Assembly (NCBI GenBank): GCA_037576215.1
Contig: JBANDB010000012.1
Location: 2,356,001 to 2,420,000 of the forward strand
Source of the DNA: Armillaria gallica
Taxonomy: Eukaryota > Basidiomycota > Agaricomycetes > Agaricales > Physalacriaceae
Length of the DNA: 64,000 nt
Direction of reading: 5' to 3'
A program made the position numbers and the translations under genes. This document shows, piece by piece, positions 12,785-24,372 of this stretch (its first letter is position 1; every line of letters starts with the position of its first letter). The notes beneath the pieces are model-generated. The model made no database searches. It was not told the DNA's origin and saw only the letters and a list, made by a program, of their open reading frames with translations.

Positions 12785-14770
12785 TAAACTGTTCCGTCGA
12801 CGTAAAAATAGTGCTGCGTTCAGCGTACAGGGCCCGACCGGTCCGGGGTCAATATTTGTTCGTTCCCTCGCCATTTGTATTCGCAGGCTAAAGAATCCAA
12901 AAGGCTATCCATCTAAGGGTATGCTTGTGGTAATGCATCAGCAGGGGTCACAAGAACAAGAACGCGTCATCCTTACGGTTAAATTTAAGATGCAGACCCG
13001 ACAACCGTGACGGCTTCCGAGTCCAGCCTCTGCACCACACACTACTGCTTTTCTGTGCGTTCTACGTCGTCCTAAATTCCCATATTTGACCGGACAGCAT
13101 GTAGTCAAATCATATCTCAACCGTGTATTCGTCGGAAAGCTGAGAGGAATGGTGATTTTCCCTTGAAGGTTAGTGCATGCCGGAATAACGCGTGCAATTA
13201 GTCGTACCCGAGATCCCAAGATTGGTGTGCTCCTTATGAAGTTTAGTTTCCGTGGAGCTATTCAGTAATTCAGACAAAGCGCACAATGCGAAGCTCGCTC
13301 GATAGCACGACATATTGAACTTCAGAGCATATGGTTATGGGTTCTTCTGCTTCTTGAGGTCTCCGTCGACGTAAAAACTCAGTTTTCAGGAGTGCCGCAT
13401 TCAGCGCCCAGCGCCCAGCGGTCCGCTTGTTCGTTCCCGCCCGTATTTATTCGCAGGCTAACCAGTCCAAAAATTCATTCGATTGATACACCTGGGGTAA
13501 ATCATCTGTATAAAAGGGTAGTTCAATTTAACATCGAGAACGCGTCATTCCATCCTTACGTTCACCAGTCCCTGAAAATACTTACTTCTGTCGTCTGCTC
13601 CATCATGGCTGACAGCATGCAGTCAGATCTAGGGTAACGCTCCGTGCAGTTTCTGAATGCGTGCACGGCAGCAGAGAGCAATTGATAGGAGTGCCGGTTT
13701 TCCTTTGAAACAAGGGCCCGCGGAGGCGCCGGCGACTGAGACCTTTCCGGAAAGAAGGAAGAACGTCTAAGGGAGATTGGCGGGTTGAAGCTTCACTAGC
13801 CGGTGCGCCCGTTCTGATAATACGAGCCTTTTTTTGAACGATATATTTTACGCGCCTCGAAAATTTGCCATTAAACATGATGGTACAGCAAAAAATACAT
13901 CTGTGGACTCGGTCAGTGTGACTGGAACCAAATCGCATATTACGAAGCTCTTAGCTCACAAGAAACAGTTTCCGCAAAATTCTCCCTTTGTCTTTGTGGA
14001 TTTTAGAGTCTGTCGCATCGACGTGTCAAATTTCTCCAGCCAATCTAGATGATAATACAGAATATGGAGCTATTTAGTAACTCAAATCGAAAGGGCACAA
14101 TATGAAGCTCACAAGTAAGTCATACAGCCTCCCGCCTGCTCCCATCCCCATGAAGTTTGGTTCCTGTCAGGCAAAAATGTATCTGTGGAACCGTTCAGTA
14201 AAGTGCACACAGGCAAGGCATGGAATCCAAACTTTCCTCCGTCCGATACACATGGGGTAAATCATCTATATAAAAGGGTAGTTCAATATGACACCAAGAG
14301 CGCGTCATTTCATTCTTACCAGTCTCCCCGAAAATAGCGTAGTGTTTCTGTCACCTGCTCCATCGTGGCTGACAACCTGTAGTCAAACCTGGGGTAACGC
14401 GCCGTGTACACGGCAGCAGAGAGTAACTGATAAGAGTGCTGATTTTCCCTCAGTGAATGCCGTATCCGACCAACTCGGGGCTCCAAGATCTCGATTCGCT
14501 GTTAAACATAATGCTAGAGTCAAAAATACATCCGAGTCTGTGAAGTTGGTCAGTGCCACTCGACACAAAGCGCGTCGTACGAAGCTCTTAGCTCAGAAGA
14601 AAGTCATACAACCTTCCTGAAAGTTTCCCTTTGTCTTTCAGATTGCAGCCGGATAAGCGTCAACTTTCTCTAGCTTTTTATTTAAATGATATTACAGTCT
14701 ATGGATTTGTTCAGTAGCCCAAACCAAAATCGCACAATCCAAAGCTCACAAACAAATCATACAGCCTCCC
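12785..14770. repeat. Three diverged tandem copies of a non-coding module
   Basis: Three copies can be aligned by eye: about 12785-13330, 13365-14115 and 14185-14770. Landmarks recur in the same order. GTCGACGTAAAAA is at 12796 and 13364. TTCGCAGGCTAA-like is at 12879 and 13451. GATACACNTGGGGTAAATCA followed by TATAAAAGGG is at 13485 and 14245. A CTGACANCNTGNAGTCA block is at 13092, 13608 and 14369. TACGAAGCTCTTAGCTCA is at 13941 and 14578. Offsets shrink from 760 to 637 between copies 2 and 3, so one has an internal deletion of about 120 bases. Copy 3 runs into the 3' end of POP7, suggesting the module is a duplicated POP7 3' flank. None of the copies encodes a credible protein. Confidence 0.75.
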
Positions 14771-15374
14771 CAACGTCCTCCTCGTCCTGTTCCGGTTCCG
14801 CAACCACCACAGCACCCTTTAGTTTCGTTTCCCCAGCCGGTTTACCATCCAACGACAGTACCACCATCAACGTCGACTTTCCCCTCGTCTCATACGTGAT
14901 ATCTCCCTCCTCACCCCCATCCACCTCATCACACACTTCCACCGTCCCAGTCTTATACTCCGCCCTTACCTCGAATGGCAAAATCGGGGGCAGCGCCAGG
15001 GCCAGCTTGAGGAGATGGGGGATCGCTGCACCCATGGCGCTTAGATGGAGGGTCTTGTATCTACAAGTTTCTGTCAGAAAGAAATTTTGGGAAAGAACGT
15101 CGAGGCGCACCCGTCCTTCACAGCAAGGTCCTTGCACCGCCGCATATACGCGCCTAGGGCGGTCTTGCGAGATATACAGATGAGATTCTTGCCTTGTTTA
15201 TGTGCTGAACGGGGCCCGGTGGCAGAGACAGACGCTGGGACGATCGGGAAGGGTCTCGGTGCCGAAAGTCGTCTCCTCTTCGTTTCAGGATTCTCTAAAT
15301 ACAATCATTAGCAGTCGATAATTTGACACGCGTTTACTGTATTCACGAGAGTCATTCTTGCGTTTACCTGCCAT
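14757..15374 (-). CDS. POP7: RNase P/MRP subunit Pop7 (Rpp20, Alba-like)
   Basis: Exon 1 is only 7 bases (15374-15368, ATGGCAG). Exon 2 is 15294-15111 and exon 3 is 15060-14757, 164 residues. After a basic/Pro-rich start the Alba core is clear: KNLICISRKTALGAYMRRCKDL, then YKTLHLSAMGAAIPHLLKLALALP, as in Rpp20/Pop7. An acidic C-terminus follows. In this family Pop7 pairs with Pop6 (Rpp25) and binds the P3 arm of RNase P and RNase MRP RNA in the nucleus for tRNA and rRNA maturation. The tiny first exon is supported by donor AG|GTAAAC, acceptor TTTAG and a good phase. It lies head to head with eRF1, 148 bases apart. Confidence 0.9.
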
Positions 15375-15522
15375 GATGATCAGAGTCAAGTGGCCACGTG
15401 CTGGAAATTTTAAGCAGCTTCCGAGTCTTCCTTTTTCTCCTTCCTACCATCATCGCGGCCACCTGGCCTTGCCCATTTTCCGTTTCTTTTTATCGTTTTC
15501 TAAAAATCTAAGCGCATATACG

Positions 15523-17084
15523 ATGTCGCAAGATGTGGCGGAGCAGAATATTCAGATGTGGAAAATCAAGAAACTGATCAAGAGCCTTGACTCTGCTAGA
15601 GGGTACGTCCTTGTATGCTTGTCTGTCGTCTCTGCGATACTGATCTACCCTTCAGAGCGGGCACATCCATGATCAGCCTGATCCTTCCCCCAAAGGTCCG
15701 TCTGTCTGTATCCATCGTGTGCGTAGTACTAAGCATCCTGGCAGGATCAAATATCCCGGGCGTCTGCCATGTTGACACAGGAATATGGCACGGCGTCCAA
15801 CATTAAATCCCGAGTCAACCGTCTCTCCGTCCTGGCGGCCATCACCAGCACCCAGCAGCGTCTCAAGCTCTACAACCGAGTTCCCCCCAACGGCCTCGTG
15901 CTCTTCGTTGGCACGATCCTCACAGACGAAGGCAAGGAAAAGAAAGTTTCGTTCGATTTTGAGCCTCACAAGCCCGTCAACACGTACGTTAAATGTCCTT
16001 CACTGTCTATCTATCCTGACCGCCTACAGGTCCCTCTACCTCTGCGACAACAAGTTCCACACCGAAGCGCTTTCGGAGCTTCTCGAGTCCGACTCCCGGT
16101 TTGGATTCATCGTCATGGACGGAAACGGCACGCTCTTCGGCACCCTCGCTGGGAACACCCGCGAGGTCACCCATAAATTCACCGTCGACCTCCCCAAGAA
16201 GCACGGTCGAGGAGGTCAGTCTGCACTGCGTTTCTCCCGTCTCCGTGATGAGAAAAGGCACAACTACGTCCGCAAGGTCGCCGAGCTCGCCGTCCAGCAT
16301 TTTATAACCAACGACAAGGTCAACGTTACCGGCCTCGTCCTCGCGGGAAGCGCGGATTTCAAGACGGAGCTCAGCCAGAGTGATATGTTCGACTTGCGGT
16401 TGGCGGCTAAGATTATCAAGGTCGTGGATGTCAGTTACGGTGGTGAGAATGGGTTCAATCAGGTGGGATTGACATGCTGTCGGAGTATCACGTCTCTGAT
16501 GATGTCTTAGGCCATCGAACTCGCTGCAGAGTCTCTCGCGAATGTCAAGTTTGTTCAGGAAAAGCGGCTCATCCAAAAGTACTTTGATGAAATCAGTCAG
16601 GATACTGGCAAGTATTGCTTTGGTATTGAAGACACGCTTAAGGCCCTCGAACTCGGAGCCGTCGAGACTCTGATCGTATGGGAGAACCTTGATATCACGC
16701 GTTACATCCTCCGTAACGCCGCTGGAGGTTCGCACCCCTTACCACCTCACCACTTCCTCCTAACCACACTTCACAGAGGAAATTATCATCTACCACAACA
16801 AAGAAAGTGACAAAGACCGCTCCAAATTCCTCGACAAATCCACCGGCCTCGAAATGGAGCAATCCGAGGAGCCCCAGGCGCTCCTCGAGTGGTTCGCGGA
16901 GAAGTACAAAGAGTTTGGTGCGAACCTCGAGTTTGTGACGAATCGTTCGCAGGAGGGCGCCCAGTTTGTCAAGGGCTTTGGCGGGATCGGGGGGTTGTTG
17001 AGGTATAAGGTTGATTTTACGAATTTGGCGTCGATTGATGAGGAGGATGAGGATGAGTTTTATTCGGATGATGATGACATCTGA
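15523..17084 (+). CDS. SUP45: Translation release factor eRF1
   Basis: Six exons, 15523-15602, 15656-15695, 15745-15983, 16030-16462, 16511-16727 and 16777-17084, give 438 residues, the usual eRF1 length. Diagnostic motifs are all present: NIKS in the stop-codon recognition domain ([12 protein letters not shown]), YLCDNKF for the YxCxxxF motif, and GGQ in the peptidyl-hydrolysis domain ([13 protein letters not shown]). The C-terminal eRF3-binding domain ends in an acidic [12 protein letters not shown] tail. The protein recognises all three stop codons in the ribosomal A site and triggers peptide release in the cytosol. The start is the first ATG before the conserved [17 protein letters not shown]. 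It shares a short divergent promoter with POP7. Confidence 0.98.
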
Positions 17085-17617
17085 CGGTATTGCTGGCTCT
17101 TAGGAGCCCCGTCCATCCAGGGTACGACGGGCGGGGCGGGTGGTAGGGGATGCGACGAAGCTCGAGGAATGGTTCTACGACCGAGGTGGGAAATCTCGTG
17201 TTTGTCCGGCAAGGTAATTGTTGCGTGTGTCTTATTTTGGGAGGATCGGCTGATGGTTCTTCATCCTAGGGCGATGTTTGAAGCACAAGCTGTGTATCAT
17301 GACAGATAAACGTGTGATTTTGTATGTGAACTGTGCTAGTGTATCTGTTTTTCTTTCGGTAGCGTACTTTATAAAATTCAGTGCGTGATCTCAAGCGAGG
17401 CCAATGGAACTGAATGTGGCGGTATGGCGCTGAACTTATAGTAAGCCGCCTGAACTGCTTTGTACATTGGCAAGCCAAGATTATGCTGAAAGCAACAAAG
17501 AAAACATTTTGTGTCACAGCTCGGGAGGATTTCAAAGGTATAATAGAATTCGATGGTTGTCGTTGTCGCTGAGCATTCAGAGCAATGATAAAACATACTG
17601 TATTCGAGAACATATCC
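17085..17617. other. Intergenic between convergent eRF1 and WW-protein genes
   Basis: Holds the 3' flanks of the two convergent genes; no further gene recognised. Confidence 0.55.
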
Positions 17618-18312
17618 TCAAGTTCGCAGCCAAGCGGTCTTTGCAATCTTCTTCAGCCTCTTCTGCTCCTTGAACCGGTCCTACCCACAAGCACAACCAT
17701 CAGCCCAGCACCCCAAAAAACGAGCACGGCACTCACCAAATCCTTCTTACTTGGCCTCTTCCTTTTCTTTCCTTCCGCTTCCTCTTCCTGCTGCTGCTGA
17801 TCCCTCTGCGACTCCCACGCCCCCACATCGAAATAAAACTCACTCATCCGCTTCGCTCTCTCGTACTCGGACATATGGCTCGGGTCGCGGGCGTCGTTGG
17901 CGGTGAAGCGGCCCGTGCGGGCATTGAACTTTGCCGTGGCGGTGTAGGCGGCGGAGGAGGTGCCGGCTGGGGCGCTGAGGGCGGGGTCGAGGTAGGCGAG
18001 GGAGGGGTCGATGCCTGCTGCGAGAGCGGCGTCGTACGAAGAGGATGATGCCGCTGCTTCAGGCTGAGACTGGGGTTGAGGAAGTAGGGGGTTCTCCCAT
18101 GTGGTCTGTGCGGTGACGGTGTTGTAAAAGTAGTACGTGTTGTGCTGTGGTGAAAAGATGGCCTGCCAGTCCCCGTTCGTGGGCGCTACCGCCATTGGTA
18201 CGGTTGCTTCGGCCGACGACGACGGCTCTTCGGGCGTTGACGTTGGGGGTTCAGAGGGCTTTTCGGGAGTAGAGGTGGAAGTTTCGGGTTGCTCTGGGGG
18301 AAGCGAGGCCAT
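17618..18312 (-). CDS. WW-domain protein
   Basis: Two exons, 18312-17737 and 17680-17618, 212 residues. The start ATG has a strong CCACCATGG context; an in-frame upstream Met at 18396 is less likely. Residues 1-45 are Pro/Ser/Thr-rich. One WW domain follows: GDWQAIFSPQHNTYYFYN, then TVTAQTTWENPL, with both tryptophans present. Further on come KFNARTGRFTANDARDPSH and a basic C-terminal helix ending in FKEQKRLKKIAKTAWLRT, encoded by the second exon. WW domains bind Pro-rich peptides, often in splicing or transcription proteins. The exact partner is unknown, but this arrangement looks like a conserved fungal WW protein. Confidence 0.88.
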
Positions 18313-18665
18313 GGTGGCAGAGGACAGAGAAGCTTCGGCCCGGCATCTGCGGCAGATTCCGTTATAACGCCCCGGACGAGTATCTAGCTCTGACAACTTA
18401 CACTCTGCATTGACTCTGCATTTTCTTCCTCAGCGAATCCTCTATGCTTTGATTGCCCTGTGTGAATGGAAAGTAACGAAAACTTGTACAAAGCGGATAC
18501 ATTGCATGCGTAGTCCATGCCAAAATCCCAGAAGATTTTCCAATGAACCTTTCCTACTGGTTAGGACTTGCTGTGGCACCTGCCGCACCGAGTAGCCCCA
18601 AATAATGAGCAAGTTGATGGAGGGCCCGGGGTTGTGAGCACTGAGAACATGCTTTGTCCCTATAG
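18313..18665. other. Promoter interval of WW-protein gene
   Basis: No gene recognised. It also holds the 3' flank of the minus-strand copy A gene. Confidence 0.5.
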
Positions 18666-21600
18666 CTACGCCATAGTTTCCTGTGCTGCTGCCTGCTCCT
18701 TCTCCTTGGCCTCAAGCTCTTCACGCGCCTTCCGCTCCCGCTCCTCTCGACGCTTCTTTACCCACGACATCCCGCTGCCGTCATCATCGTCCCGGTCCTC
18801 ACTCTGCAGTTTACTCCACACCTTTCCGCCCGCCTCCCTCGACGACTTGACGCTCCCCATCCCGCCATACCCCCATTCACTAAACTCTGGCTCAGCATCT
18901 GGAGCGTTAGCGAAAAGATTTCTTTCTCTTTGCGCCTTCTTTTGACCATAGACCCGCCCATTGAGCATTCGCGTGCCTTTAGCCGGGTTTGACGTGTGTA
19001 TAGTGGCTAGGAGGCCGTCGGTTTTCCGTGGCGGAGGTGCTCGTCCCTTCCGCTGCTGTTTTGGAACATATGATTGCGTACTCTGGGATTTCCACAGCCC
19101 AGCGTCGGCACTAGTAGTGCTCCCTGGGCTTGAATAACGAGTCAGTGCATGCCCGTTCTCCTTTTCACCTCCCCGGGGCGGGCTGGGGCTTGGCAATCTC
19201 GGCGTAGGGAGGCTCACGGTTCCAGTGAGGCTTTGCGAAGGTGTAAGGGAATGCAAAGAACTAGAGGCTGAACTCGCCTGCGAGTCCCCCAGGAGTTTCT
19301 TCTTTCTCGAAAACACCCAGAAGGATGCTCGAGGAGATGGTTGCTGTTGGGGTGTAGAAAGGCTAGATATCGAAGACAGGGGAACTCTGCCAGAAATGCT
19401 TTCGGTCGCTGTGTCGGACGACGGTGGGAAGGGTGGTGAGTCTGCCTCAGACTCGTCATCGTTGTCGTTGTCGTCGTCGACGCCGGGTTGTTGGTGTGTC
19501 CCGCCTGCCTCCCTCTTGACAATCTTCCCGCAAATAACACAGATTTCATCGATACGTGGTAATGTGTGCACAACAACATTGTTATTCAGGATAGCATGCG
19601 TAAAAGTCAGTTCCTCTCGCTGATATCCTTTGCATTGGTGACCACGATATGTTGTAGTTTCGGTAACGGCATGGAATCGACGGACAGACTGACGGGAACA
19701 CACATTACGGCGTACGAACGATCCGTATTCCTGCGAGATTTTGCGCAAGTCCGTGTTACTACCAGCCGCTATCTCCCAACGAAGCTCCCGCCGAGGTTTG
19801 ATCACAGTTGCATTCGGCGGCTGAGATGAAGATCCTGCCAAAGGTGTGTCCTCATCCACCCGTTCAAACGGATTTGTAGTGTATGGGCGATCCGGTTTAT
19901 CGGCTACGTACTCGGTCAGTGGATAAATCTGAGCATCGACATTCATTTACCGTAACGAATGCGATTAACGCTACGAAAGATCTGGAGTCTTCCTGTCAAT
20001 AGATAGTTCAAGCTGAACACATGAGAGTACCTACGTTATTACAGATGCCGTCCATTACATGTAGTTGGTCCACAGCCTCTGCAGGAGAGGCCAAGGCAGT
20101 TGAAAAGTTGGCCACTTCCGGACGTATTACGAGTACGACTCGGCCGCGAGAATCCCAAAGAATATCGAAGCCCTGTATCATGATATCCAGTTATGAGTCT
20201 ATCAATAAAGCTGCAATTGTGCTTACTTCGGCACTCAGATCAAAGGAATGAGCTTGCTCCGACAAATTAATCAATGCACTCTGGTTGCAAATAAGGATAG
20301 AAAACCGACGCAGACAGTTACCACCTACTGATATACCATGAATCTATTAATTCATTCGTAAGAAGGTGAGATAGCTGATCATAGGCAATACTATACACAC
20401 CATTCCGGAACACATATACATAACTTCGTCAACATGATCCTGACGCATAGACGACAGGATAACACTTTCAACATGATCCTTGATATCTGTATACCTCCGT
20501 CAATTGGGCATTCACTCAAATTAGGAGATGATTCTATCACCAAGATCATACGCCAAGTATGGGGCGGCGCACTCGTCAGGACGTGAAGTTTCGATAACGC
20601 GAGGTCGGTTGGGATGCCTACGAAACAGCTATCAGCCAGAACGCGCTGAATCTGAGTGTCACGTACATAACAGTCAATTCTGACTTGACTGCTGCTTCCC
20701 ACATCTAACCACGATTTAATACCGACAGTCCAGACTGAGGACACAGGTTTCGCACCGATTTCGCTCTATAGCCTGTGAACATTTTGATAGCAATGGCCTT
20801 TCCACGCATTTCTGCTTTCTGTAGGCTATATCCTGGACCATTGGCGATCTCTTCACAGAGTGTGATATGACCTCCCGGCACGGTCTACAGGTTTTATGAG
20901 CACCCGTTTCGGTTTTGTGTCAGGACAGCTTACATCTACCGATGCTCCTTCGGCCTCGGAGCAGATTCGGAGCGCTGGTTTATAAGCACTACAGTATTCT
21001 GTTCGATACGCTGTAGGTATGCGGTATTCCCTACAGTATTCTGTTCGACGCGCTGTATGGATGCGTCAATCTTGCTGTTAATTTCTCCGAGCGACAGTAA
21101 GTTCTTGATCTAAAACCACTGGTAAGGGACAAAGACATCAGGAGAGTGTATGGCCTACTTGGAAAAGCGACAGAGTATTGTTAACCCGTTTTTCAAGGCG
21201 TTGCAAATCATCCTTGTTTGATCGAGAATAAAAGACGTGTTGAAACCACATCTTCTGTTCGTACTTCTGGACAATTGCTTGGGCATCATGCAGATCCCTA
21301 CCAGCACTCAGATAAAGGAAACGACCAAGTAAAGTAGATAAGGACATACGCTTCAAATTGTCGAATGCTATTCAATAGTGCTGGCGTGATTTCCACACTC
21401 AGCAGATGCTCAGATAACGTGGAATGAGCTCGAAGGCACAGATTTGCGATTTCATGGCCGGTCCCAGCATTCTGCTGGCTCTGATACACTTTCTCCAAGA
21501 TGGAAAGCATGATATCCGTCGCTGGTTTAAGGGCTGGTACTGGGATTACTTCAGTAGCCGCCTAGCGGACCATCAGCAATGATAGTCGCCTGCTGAACTC

Positions 21601-21762
21601 TGGTGACCACATACCTTTAGAAATTCCAGAGGCGGTATAGCAGTCTCGACGCCCTTCTTCTTGACGAAGGTAAAGAACTTCGTCATCTAATCGCCGCTCG
21701 TTTATCCTGCAGATGGTGGTAGTCGTAGAAGAAGAAGTTGTATGTGCTGTCGAAAACAGCAT
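18666..21762 (-). CDS. MLKL-like helical/kinase-like protein, copy A, fused tail
   Basis: Exons read from the minus strand. 21762-21614 starts MLFSTAH. 21534-21352 holds VPALKPATDIMLSILEKVYQ and APALLNS-type helices (TPALLNSIRQFE). The next carries DLHDAQAIVQKYEQKMW and NNTLSLFQ. From 21109 comes a coiled coil with two EQN units; then 20884-20756 GPGYSLQ and KAIAIKMFTG, 20704-20667, and from 20617 a MHPN exon. Together this resembles the MLKL N-terminal four-helix bundle followed by a kinase-like fold. A later exon (RLQIFRSVNRIRYG) can splice at 19949 to GSSSQPPNATV and the REELTFTHAI...DEICVICGK module. The frame then runs to 18666 through about 280 residues of unrelated sequence (MLNGRVYGQKKAQRER, PEFSEWGYGGMGSVK). 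One kinase-like exon near 20490 has a one-base insertion relative to copy B, so the full product is uncertain. An ATGA overlap at 19943-19946 also allows a separate downstream gene. Confidence 0.6.
20996..21052 (-). repeat. 14-residue coiled-coil repeat, two EQN units (copy A)
   Basis: Unit RVEQNTVGNTAYLQ is encoded by 21052-21011 and is followed by a partial second unit RIEQN from 21010. Each unit is 42 bases, equal to two heptads. Copy B has two full units plus a partial one, and copy C only the partial one. Confidence 0.8.
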
Positions 21763-21879
21763 TGCTTACTTTTACCACATGTTTGAAGAAGCAACCTGTG
21801 CACATCAAAATATAAATAAGCACAGCCCCCTATTGATGATTGACGACACGCAAGTATGACAACGGATAAGGCCCGTCTC

Positions 21880-21919
21880 ATTAATAAATGCCTGTAATTA
21901 CAGGATAAAGTTTATTAAT
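21880..21919. repeat. Palindromic hairpin element, possible MITE remnant
   Basis: A perfect 14-base palindrome CCTGTAATTACAGG (21891-21904) is flanked by inverted arms ATTAATAAA (21880-21888) and TTTATTAAT (21911-21919). TTTATTAAT-like motifs recur near 24381, 24413 and 39751 in this window. Confidence 0.6.
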
Positions 21920-22259
21920 AAATCCCTCTACTCTGCTAGGACATGCGATAGTGCGGTGTCCGGTTACCGGTGTCTTGAGCATTCCGAGCCTTATTAACTA
22001 GGATATGGGCTGCCTATTTTGGTTGCTGCTGTGGTGCGTTGATATCTGGCAGCTACTGGGTAAATGGGATTTTCTTTCTAGCGGTACATCGGCTCGGGGT
22101 TCAAAATAGCTCAAGAATGTATATTATATTGTACTGTGGTGCTAATACAACAACATGGGTAGTGTATTAAAAGTCAGGACGAAAAAAATATGAAGAAAAA
22201 AACATGAAATACGGGAGAGCCGCAACAAGAGGGCAGTCGGAGGGAGGGACGGATCGTGC

Positions 22260-22960
22260 TACCTCCGGCACCCTTAAAAACGGGGGCGGAGAGATGTCTG
22301 CGCTAGTCGGGGCCGCGGTTGATGTGGGTGGACCATGGTTGATTGGGAAGGTTAGCACCTGAGCGGAACGTCGGCGGCGACAGCGGCATTGGTGGGGAAA
22401 TAGACAGCAGTGTTTGCTCCAGCGCCCTCGAAAATGGGGGCGTACGGTGCTGAATGCGATAGTCGTGAATCGGGACGACGCTGGTGAGGTGGAAATGGTA
22501 TGGAGTCTGGACATCACGAGACAGCGGGATCGTGGGGGTTAACAGACAACGGCATCGTCTTCAGAGGTCTCAGAAATAGGACGATCCCAAAGGCGCCGCC
22601 AGTCAGCGTCCTCGTTGAGTAAGGAGGCGGTAATGTTGGTAGGATGGGGTGGCGACCGTTGTCGGGCGGGATAGCGGCATTATGGACTCAAACCATTTGA
22701 GCCATCATCTCCAGCGACCTTGAAAACGGATATTTCTTCAAGACGGGGCCGGTTGAGGCCGTCATCGAGTGGGGAGGAATTGATGTTGGCGGGAAGGGGG
22801 TAGGGGTACTTGAATCGGCCATTGTCGGGCAGCATGGCACCACCATAGGCTCAGACTGTTGGTAATATCATCCCCAGGGTCCTCGAAAATGGGGATTCAG
22901 CGAAGACGGGGCTAGTCGAAGCAGTCGTTGAGCATTGAACATGGGAGGGTCACCGTGAAT
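22260..22960. repeat. Degenerate tandem G-rich repeat block
   Basis: Variants of a CC(T/C)(T/C)GAAAA(T/C)GGGG motif recur near 22270, 22425, 22717 and 22882. They are often followed by GACGGGGC or GTCGGGGCC and a GTCGTTGAG-like word. Spacing is irregular, roughly 150-290 bases. No protein product is credible. Confidence 0.5.
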
Positions 22961-24372
22961 TGTTGAGGGCAATATTTGGGAGCAGATCGCCGTGGGTGGC
23001 ATCGATGGCAGAAATCGTGTAGTATCGTTGGGAAAAAGTTTACCGCATTCAGCGAGGGACATTTTTAGAAGAGAAGGGACAGATAGTAGTGAACAGAGTC
23101 GTGTCGCAAGCAGAGAAAATGTCTTTGATCGCTGTCCGGATGTTCAGTCCGACATTTCCGAGTCCTATTCCTCCGCGACTACGGCGCTCCTACACTTGTT
23201 CCTGGCCTCTATATTCCACGCGAACTATTCGGTATGGTTTATTAGGCGTTTAAACTATGTCATGAATTTTTACACATCAAATGATGCATGTCTACGTTCA
23301 ATATTAGCAGATTACCGTCTTTTCGTCTGACCTAAATTCGTCTTTAGGTTACTATCGCTTAAAGGTTGGGTCAGTAGTGTCCAAAAAAATTCCCAATATA
23401 TCCTACCAGACTATAATATAGTATGCTATATATTTCCGGATGATCCGAGGCCTCTGTCAGTCTTTCAATGAGTACCGGTCAGATAAATTTCAGCATCCGC
23501 AGAGATCATTCAATAGTGCAGTAAGCCATACTTCGACGACATACATTATTTGGAGGACTGCATATTACTACTTCCGAAATTTGCTTCAGAAAAGACAGAA
23601 TGATATATGCAATACAAAAAATGACTTTTTGCCAACCTCTTGCACCTCTGCAGACCTCGTTCAAGAAACTATTGAATACTCTCGCTGTATATCTACTGCT
23701 CTTGATCCAAAACTTGGCACTCAGAGCTGCAATATTAATTCATGACATATCAGCAGTATCATTTTAGGAGTAGAAATGAAGGCCGATGATTTTCGCAGCC
23801 TCGAAGATACATCTTGAGAGCAATATTCGAATCCAGTATATGTTTTCGTCACCGTGCAGCCTCCTGAAAAGCTTCGATCAGTGGCTGTGCCGTCAGGCAC
23901 GGATCCGTCGACCGGCACCACCGTACCAGTGTCTCCGAGCTCCTGCTCTCTGGAACACCGAGACAGTGACATTCATTTATTCTCTAAGTTCTAACCCTGC
24001 TGTCCTTCCGTTCACCCATACTACAGTCTACAGACCCTGGGCCGAGAAGGTGCTGCATTTCTGGAACGACAACTTGAACCCTGACTGCAGCCATAGTATC
24101 TACGATATCACTGTCCGATTCTTTATCTGACCCCTCCATCGTCACAAATAACGACCTGATACCATATTCCAGTGTTCCGATGGATCGGCCCGTGGTTCCT
24201 AAACCTATCAGAACAACTATCTTATCTCTTCAGTTCAGCGTATAATCAGTATTGATGGGCAGCACCGGGAAAGAAAAATAGTTCCCGTAGACGGCACAAT
24301 CTATTTCAGAAGCAGCCCACACCCGCCTGTTTATCGCCGGCCATGGCCGCTTTGCGAGCCCTGGGACATGAG

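Noticed and set aside
16007..16735. 242-codon antisense frame inside eRF1
   Set aside because: Entirely overlaps eRF1 exons; caused by codon bias on the coding strand.
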